From: Antedon mediterranea
Taxonomy: Eukaryota; Echinodermata; Crinoidea; Comatulida; Antedonidae
Reading direction: 5' to 3'
Length of the DNA stretch: 64,000 nt
Assembly (NCBI RefSeq): GCF_964355755.1
Contig: NC_092674.1
Span: 24,640,001-24,704,000 of the forward strand
Below are positions 61,101-64,000 of the stretch, piece after piece. A program made the position numbers and the translations under genes. The stretch's first letter is position 1, and the number at the start of each line of letters is the position of its first letter. The notes beneath the pieces were generated by a model, which was given only the letters and a program-made list of their open reading frames with translations, had not been told where the DNA came from and did no database searches.

Positions 61101-64000
61101 CTCACTTTTTATAAGAGGTTCACAGAAATGGGACAAACTTCCAATAAACCAATAAAAACACTCAACTGATTTGGTGTTGGAATGCCATTATTAACAAATC
61201 AGTTATCCCTGTTGCAACTTTTTACTGTTCGGTTGAGATTGTTTCAACTACTTTAAATAAGCCTATTTTCCACTAGGCGAATTTGTTCGCACGAATCGAA
61301 AGCGTCATGCTCTGCACATGCGTATTCGAGTTTCTGTCTGTCATACTCCCTTCTGCGACGAATTCTAGTTCCTTTATTTTTCGCTGCAGCGACATTTACT
61401 AGTTCGAATTGTTTCTACTTTTTGCGAAGCGAAATATTGCACAACCAATCAGAGCTCAGGAAATGAGCTATGACGCTTTCATGAGCACTCATGCGAATCA
61501 AAATGCTCAGCAACCACGCGAGGAACATGAACGTCGCAGCTATTCGCTCATGTAGTGGAAAGAGAGTATGCGATTTTTTTCTCTTCGAAACGTCGGATTT
61601 GCGCGAACAAATTCGCCTAGTGGAAAATAGGCTTTAGTGTACATTTCGCCATCTGATAAAAGTCTAATGTTGACGATGGGATATTTCTTTTTCTACAGTT
61701 TACGTCATGCTGTACAGTACATTTTTTATACAAATATTCAGTGCATTTACTCAGTATACAGTCAACTCTTTTATTTTAATACCTGTACAGTACCACCTTT
61801 GGACTGGCCTACAGAGTACCTTTAATGTCTGGTTTTCTGGAAAGTCTGGTATTTTTACTAAAAGAATTAGGGCATTTTGAACCTCAAAGTCTGGTTAAAT
61901 TGTGAGAGAGAGAGTTTCCGGGTATCTGTTGTAAGACTCCTTTTATCATACAGTACAGTAATCAACAGCGTGTACCGTTAATATCCCCAATTTGTTTTTT
62001 ATTACTTTTACAATACAACATTCTGAGATGAATCTTTGTTTTTAATTACCAAAGACTTCCAGACATGTTTGAGGTTTCTAATTAACATAATTTTTTTTTA
62101 AATAATTGCATTCAGTGCATTTAATTTGTTTTATGTGGTTAAAACCTGAACCACAACAGCCAGTATAATTGTACTGCTAAATTCTATCAGTAAAGTTATT
62201 GCTAAACTGTGTTATTTAAGCACAGTTTTTACCGATTTAGTAATATCCGGTTAGTGACATAATTAAGAAATTAGAAGAATACAGAGATTTCTGCCCCTTT
62301 GGCTATGAATTACTGTACTTTTTCACCAGTTTTAACTTCAAAATTTTTTTTTTTTTTATGGACAACTTTATAACTGAGTTCAAACAATAAAGATCTCTCT
62401 TCTCACACATTGATTCATGTTCATATTTTTAATAATTTTATAACTAAACTCAAATCTCAATTTTGAGTTTATAAAGTTCTACTAACTGTGTACATTAACA
62501 TTGTTTTCTTCCCATGTTCTGTAATTAAATGCACTAAAAATATGCGACTGTTTTATACAAGACAGTCTACAGGTTCATACAATGTATTAACGTGCCGGGA
62601 AAAATGTCTTACACTATTTATAATTCTCTTTCAATCTTTTGTAAATTAATTGTTTACGTACTGATATCAATAGAAAAATACGCTTTATTTATGAAAGGAA
62701 ATAACAAATAAAACTCCAAAACAAGAAATTCTATTTCTTGAATACTGTACACATGATAGCACTAAACATTCCATCTTTATACGGTAATTGGTTTGCTTTC
62801 TTCGGAATTGTCACCGTTTTTGGAAAATGTGTAGGAATGCAAGAAAAATATTTGCAAATTTAGCCCCAAGGCGAAAAAATACTTTTTTGATTTCCGTAAG
62901 GCCAAAAAATCATGCGGGTAATTGAAACATAACAAAGGGGGGAAGAATATTAAAGCTGGAATGTCAATCGTTACTTTAAGGTATTAAAGTACAGTACCTG
63001 TTCCAAGAGACTGACACAAATTATACTTGTTATTTTTTTTAGAGGATAAAAATTGCGCTGATCTACCGGTCAATAAAAAGCAAATTAAACGTAACCCGGG
63101 GGTTTCTTTCCCCTTTATAATGCATGAATCATGTCACCATGACATGCACTATTTGCGATCGTAACATCTTTCTTTTGGCCTGTCAATCATGTGAGCGATG
63201 TACTATACTGTAGTTGATTCTCTGTACCATACTGTAGGTAGGCCTAAACGACAAACTCCTGTTGTTTGTAGGCCTATACATTTTTATACATTATGAAGTT
63301 GTGGCCACTAAATAATTTTTCATGGACAAAACAACCTTTTTCGTAATCTGCAGATTTTTTTTTCAATTTCTCTAGCTGTACAAATATGGGTCATGGCGTG
63401 GCTAATAGTAGAATGTCATAACAGAAATGACTCATACTGTACATACATTAATTGGTTGTCATAGCGAATATATCTGTATATTATTATTATACTGTACTTA
63501 CTTTTCTTTGACACCATCCGGTAAGGCCTCGGCAGATCTCGAGCCCTCTGGTGTGTTTTCAGAATCTCCACCACCATTCCTTACTGTATTACTTATAGCT
63601 AATCCATATTCGGGGCCTATAGATGTACCGGGGTAGTCTGGAGGGGGAGGTCTCTTATCAAGGTCAGTTATCAATTGTTCTTGGCTGGTAATAACTGGTA
63701 ACTGCATATGAAAACTGGTACCAAATTCTCTTGATAAACTGTCCAATATACTTGTTTGTCCTTGAGATTGTAGTCTTTCATATTGCGGTTTAGCACTCAC
63801 TAATCCATGTTCGGGGCTTGTGTTATTATCTTTTTCATGCGAGTCTGTTTGTTGTTCAGTCTTGTCCGAAATGTCCGACGCACCGATAAACTCTTTCCAA
63901 TTCGATTTTCCAACCATCGAGGAACTGTCCTTGAATATTTGTATATCGTCACTTAGCGACGGTTTATGACGTTTTAGTTGTTTTTCGACGGTTAATAAGT
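41922..64000 (-). CDS. AMOT: Angiomotin-family protein (5' end outside window)
   Basis: Angiomotins are cytoplasmic scaffolds at tight junctions and actin. Their PPxY motifs bind YAP, and a coiled-coil region binds membranes and polarity proteins. Twelve exons on the minus strand: 64000-63502 (partial), 56677-56518, 51823-51679, 50152-50030, 48603-48458, 45969-45820, 45328-45212, 44717-44656, 43809-43675, 43168-42768, 42196-42132, 41972-41922. All phases match, giving 683 residues in the window. Diagnostic matches are KMVEILSEENTALRQELEGY (vertebrate MVEILSDENRNLRQELEGC), KRELLETKMRMKLELDLKR, LSNAQSNVSKMQEE, MLKKKEEKISSLEADI and RVLHAELSHKDSVIQVLQ. Vertebrates have three paralogues (AMOT, AMOTL1, AMOTL2). 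I use AMOT as a family name, not a one-to-one assignment. The start codon is not in view: the first exon is open to the edge. Confidence 0.93.
42325..42660. repeat. Foldback element with TA-rich centre
   Basis: TTTCAAATTAATTAATTAAA, then ATTTCAGTATATCACCGGGC occurs twice in direct orientation (42330 and 42449). It occurs once inverted at the right (GTGATATACTGAAATTTAAT, then TTAATTTGAAACGATAAGAT). Two TA microsatellites lie in the centre. In an angiomotin intron. Confidence 0.7.
42768..43168 (-). CDS. AMOT: Angiomotin Ser/Asn-rich repeat exon
   Basis: This 401-bp exon follows the coiled coil. It begins KVRVLHAELSHKDSVIQVLQ, which matches vertebrate angiomotins, then contains five imperfect copies of a short motif around S-x-QNL (SSLQNLRMGS, NSLQNLAQKSP, NSMQNLTIKSP, GSYQNLAARP), then QERLLMMGDSYMSH. 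The QNL repeats are not a feature I know from vertebrate relatives. Confidence 0.88.
43215..43290. repeat. Half MITE, family A
   Basis: AACTATGTCTACACTTTCAA, GACAAAAAATGTGATGTGCC and CATATATGGATACGATGATG match the left half of family A. The right end is missing. Confidence 0.6.
43364..43637. repeat. MITE, CAGTAGAACC family
   Basis: Left AAGTAGAGCCCCTCCTTTAG, right GACAAAAGAGGTGCTACTGTA, imperfect inverted ends. Two internal near-repeats around GAGGCAATAT and an AT microsatellite. In an angiomotin intron. Confidence 0.5.
43675..56677 (-). CDS. AMOT: Angiomotin coiled-coil exons
   Basis: Eight exons (56677-56518 through 43809-43675) encode about 345 residues of near-continuous heptads, the lipid- and partner-binding region of the family. 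Order: NFEVDHEAIAGRATKMVEIL, QKVSKLQKFERDVHKVQADH, RFQDENKELR, TALESQYILDSDLKAELAKK, AKERLEVELSAQTATLTEQR, QILEEQVESLQKTIFTMKAA, KEEKISSLEADISK, MELKLQEENAIRMLAQ, AEDIYLAKKRIAELEAK. Each block aligns in order with vertebrate angiomotin, so no block seems lost. Confidence 0.92.
44263..44606. repeat. MITE, family B
   Basis: Left TTAAAGATGTTTTGTCCCCG, right GGGGAACAATACATCTTTA. The inside has CAGACTTTGAATTGG, GGCAGCCAATC and TCGATCTAATTTTTGGTC, shared (inverted) with 391-525. In the intron 43810-44655. Confidence 0.75.
45345..45535. repeat. Short degenerate minisatellite
   Basis: Several imperfect copies of GAACACTCATGGTACTGTGA and, at the left, a variant with GGGAGTGTTTT. In the angiomotin intron 45329-45819. 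Confidence 0.7.
46735..47465. repeat. Pair of ~45-bp direct repeats 680 bp apart
   Basis: AAGTTAGGGGATAAGGGTGT with CTATCTAAACCCTCCTGT (about 46744) recurs as AAAGTTAGGGGTAACGGTGT with CTATCTAAGCCCTCCTGT (about 47420). The interval has no recognisable coding sequence. It may be a decayed element with terminal direct repeats or a local duplication. In the angiomotin intron 45970-48457. Confidence 0.5.
48745..48870 (-). repeat. tRNA-derived SINE fragment
   Basis: Read on the minus strand it starts GGAGCTGTAGCTTGGTGGTT, then AATGCGC (A box), then CCGTGGTTCAATCCTGACC (B box). A tRNA-like fold is only partly possible, so this is a SINE head or tRNA pseudogene. In the angiomotin intron 48604-50029. 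Confidence 0.7.
49666..49900. repeat. ~180-bp insert flanked by 28-bp direct repeats
   Basis: ACAAAAACCACTGTGGGTCT, then AATACCCT at 49666-49693 recurs with one change at 49873-49900. Between them lies a GC-richer segment (GCAGCGTCATGTTGTCGACG, GGGGTGGCGTGCGGCTAACC) unlike its surroundings. It could be a retroposed RNA with a long target duplication. I could not match it to a known RNA. Confidence 0.55.
50235..50357. repeat. MITE, family A (left end trimmed)
   Basis: TGTGATGTGGACAAATATGG, GGTAGTGATATTACATCATC and right end AAGTTTGAAAATGATAGTGT, then AGTCTTTAA match family A. In the angiomotin intron next to exon 50152-50030. Confidence 0.65.
50904..51563. mobile_element. 660-bp TIR element, non-autonomous
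   Basis: Left CCGTACTGACGCGGGTATAA, then GCCCACC; right GGGCTTATACC, then CGCGTCAGTACGG: good terminal inverted repeats. Both ends carry several extra copies of GGGTGGGCTTATACCC (about 50966, 51464, 51519, 51538), a subterminal-repeat layout seen in cut-and-paste DNA transposons. No transposase. TA at both borders. In the angiomotin intron 50153-51678. Confidence 0.75.
51564..51657. repeat. TA/TGTATA microsatellite
   Basis: Runs of TATATATATA broken by TGTG directly at the edge of the TIR element and only 21 bp from an angiomotin exon (51823-51679). Confidence 0.9.
51824..53462. other. Angiomotin intron, left part, no feature seen
   Basis: AT-rich sequence of the 4.7-kb intron 51824-56517, with short homopolymer runs and no exon with family similarity. 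Confidence 0.5.
53463..53987. mobile_element. 525-bp TIR element, non-autonomous
   Basis: Left CAGGGGCGGATTGCTATAA and right TTATAGCAATCCACCCCTG are near-perfect terminal inverted repeats. Subterminal blocks around GGTCTTA and TAAGACCG repeat inside. The CAGGGG end resembles hAT-type termini, but I see no clear 8-bp target duplication, so the superfamily is open. In the angiomotin intron. Confidence 0.75.
53988..56517. other. Angiomotin intron, right part
   Basis: AT-rich. The only recognisable item is a SINE body fragment (54885-54998). No coding exon with family similarity. Confidence 0.5.
54885..54998 (-). repeat. SINE body fragment
   Basis: On the minus strand CTCTCTCCACCCAGGTGTAC, then AAATGAGTACCTGG matches the body of the SINE at 30090-30262 (CTCTCTCCCAGGTGTATAAA). 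Promoter part absent. Confidence 0.5.
57599..58767 (+). pseudogene. Broken transposase inside the long-TIR element
   Basis: Two open segments of one protein. 57665-57943 has VHYFTDGCGGQYKNKYNFIN, LCHHQEDF and FFATSHGKSACDGIGGTVKR, a DDE-like signature I know from transposon proteins in cnidarian and other invertebrate genomes. 58273-58767 continues with DIPGINFFHVGIDEVSTVEK and a C-terminal region with two WIPES/FYWPSKEDCCW-type stretches. The break between them is filled by a minus-strand SINE, and the N-terminal half is absent, so the protein is non-functional. Confidence 0.75.
57960..58275 (-). repeat. tRNA-derived SINE, near full length
   Basis: On the minus strand: ATGGCCGAGCGGTTAAGGC (A box, about 58262-58240), GGGTTCGAGGCC (B box, 58193-58182), then GAACAAGTCTTCTCAGATAA, the GTAGGTCCAGTGTACAC body and GAGTAGGGGGTTATCCCGG. 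The head resembles a tRNA-Leu/Ser type 5' half. It splits the transposase gene. Confidence 0.85.
59651..59930 (-). repeat. tRNA-derived SINE, full length
   Basis: On the minus strand: TGGCCGAGCAGTTAAGAC (A box, 59926-59909), GGGGTTCGAAGCTC (B box), AACGAGTCTTCTCGGATAAG, GTAGGTCCAGTGTACACATC, GAGTAGGGGGTTACCCCGG and end GAAGAGGTTACCCAGTATAA. It lies 25 bp beyond the long-TIR transposon. Confidence 0.85.
60090..60533. repeat. Family A MITE split by another TIR element
   Basis: The left half (CTCTGTCTACACTATCAAAT, GATGTGCCAAATATGGTGG) stops at 60180. The right half (TGGGCACATCACATTTTTTG, CATAAAGTTTGAGATC) resumes at 60484. The intervening segment is a separate element (60181-60483). Confidence 0.7.
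60181..60483. repeat. MITE nested in a family A copy
   Basis: Left CAGTAGCTAACCCTTATTTTAC; right GTAAAACACAGGTTCTACTG: imperfect inverted ends of the CAGTAGAACC family with TA at each border. Contains GGTACGTAAAACATGGGATT internally. Confidence 0.65.
61259..61634. repeat. Foldback element, ~374 bp
   Basis: AAGCCTATTTTCCACTAGGC, then GAATTTGTTCGC at the left is mirrored by GCGAACAAATTC, then GCCTAGTGGAAAATAGGCTT at the right. The interior has more inverted pairs (CATGAGC). No coding potential. The ends resemble, loosely, those of 971-1095. Confidence 0.82.
61640..63501. other. Angiomotin intron, no feature seen
   Basis: AT-rich with homopolymer runs and a short GA run near 61904. No exon with family similarity or recognisable repeat on either strand. 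Confidence 0.45.
63502..64000 (-). CDS. AMOT: Angiomotin N-terminal exon with PPxY motif (partial)
   Basis: The exon is open from the right edge to a GTAAGT donor at 63501. It encodes KRPPPPDYPG, a good PPxY match to vertebrate PPPEYP, and 5 residues on GPEYGLA, in the place of vertebrate HPPEYGA but with the first proline changed. The rest is low complexity. A Met codon at 63917 exists but the frame continues upstream without stop, so it is not chosen as the start. Confidence 0.85.

Overview
This window is animal genomic DNA: intron-rich, AT-rich, full of short TIR elements and SINEs. It carries two bilaterian-type genes, TAF6 and an angiomotin-family gene, together with a multi-CTLD type I membrane lectin receptor. 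I infer an invertebrate deuterostome or similar marine invertebrate (echinoderm-like). The sequence alone does not fix the species.

Layout. (1) 1-23.98 kb, + strand: the 3' part of a mannose-receptor-like gene, 18 exons giving 883 residues in the window. It encodes one partial and five complete C-type lectin domains, a transmembrane helix and a short tail. Its introns and 3' UTR hold five unrelated minisatellites (units of 19, 26/27, about 17, 22 and 21 bp), about 12.8 kb in all. The very long reading frames in those arrays are repeat artefacts. (2) 24.05-26.75 kb, - strand: a five-exon, 413-residue basic protein gene that I do not recognise. It lies tail-to-tail with the lectin gene and its last 16 codons come from a MITE end. 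(3) 26.75-29.56 kb: intergenic, between two divergent genes. (4) 29.1-37.5 kb, + strand: a complete TAF6 gene, 13 coding exons and 623 residues. Its introns hold a 5S rRNA-derived SINE, a CR1-like LINE 3' end, tRNA-derived SINEs, an AT-rich minisatellite and a 414-bp hairpin element. (5) 38.3-41.2 kb: a satellite whose roughly 195-bp unit is itself a foldback element, repeated about 13-14 times with TATA at nearly every junction. (6) 41.9-64.0 kb, - strand: an angiomotin-family gene, 12 exons and 683 residues in the window, with its 5' end beyond the right edge. Its large introns hold a 2.75-kb DNA transposon with about 690-bp terminal inverted repeats, a SINE-broken transposase, and several foldback elements.

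How the genes relate. No operon-like or pathway link is evident. TAF6 is a housekeeping TFIID/SAGA subunit, the angiomotin protein is a junction and Hippo-pathway scaffold, and the lectin receptor is a probable pattern-recognition or endocytic receptor. All exon boundaries were set by hand from splice sites, reading phase and family similarity. The three summed coding sequences that can be checked (lectin 2652 nt, unknown gene 1242 nt, TAF6 1872 nt) are multiples of three, which supports the models.
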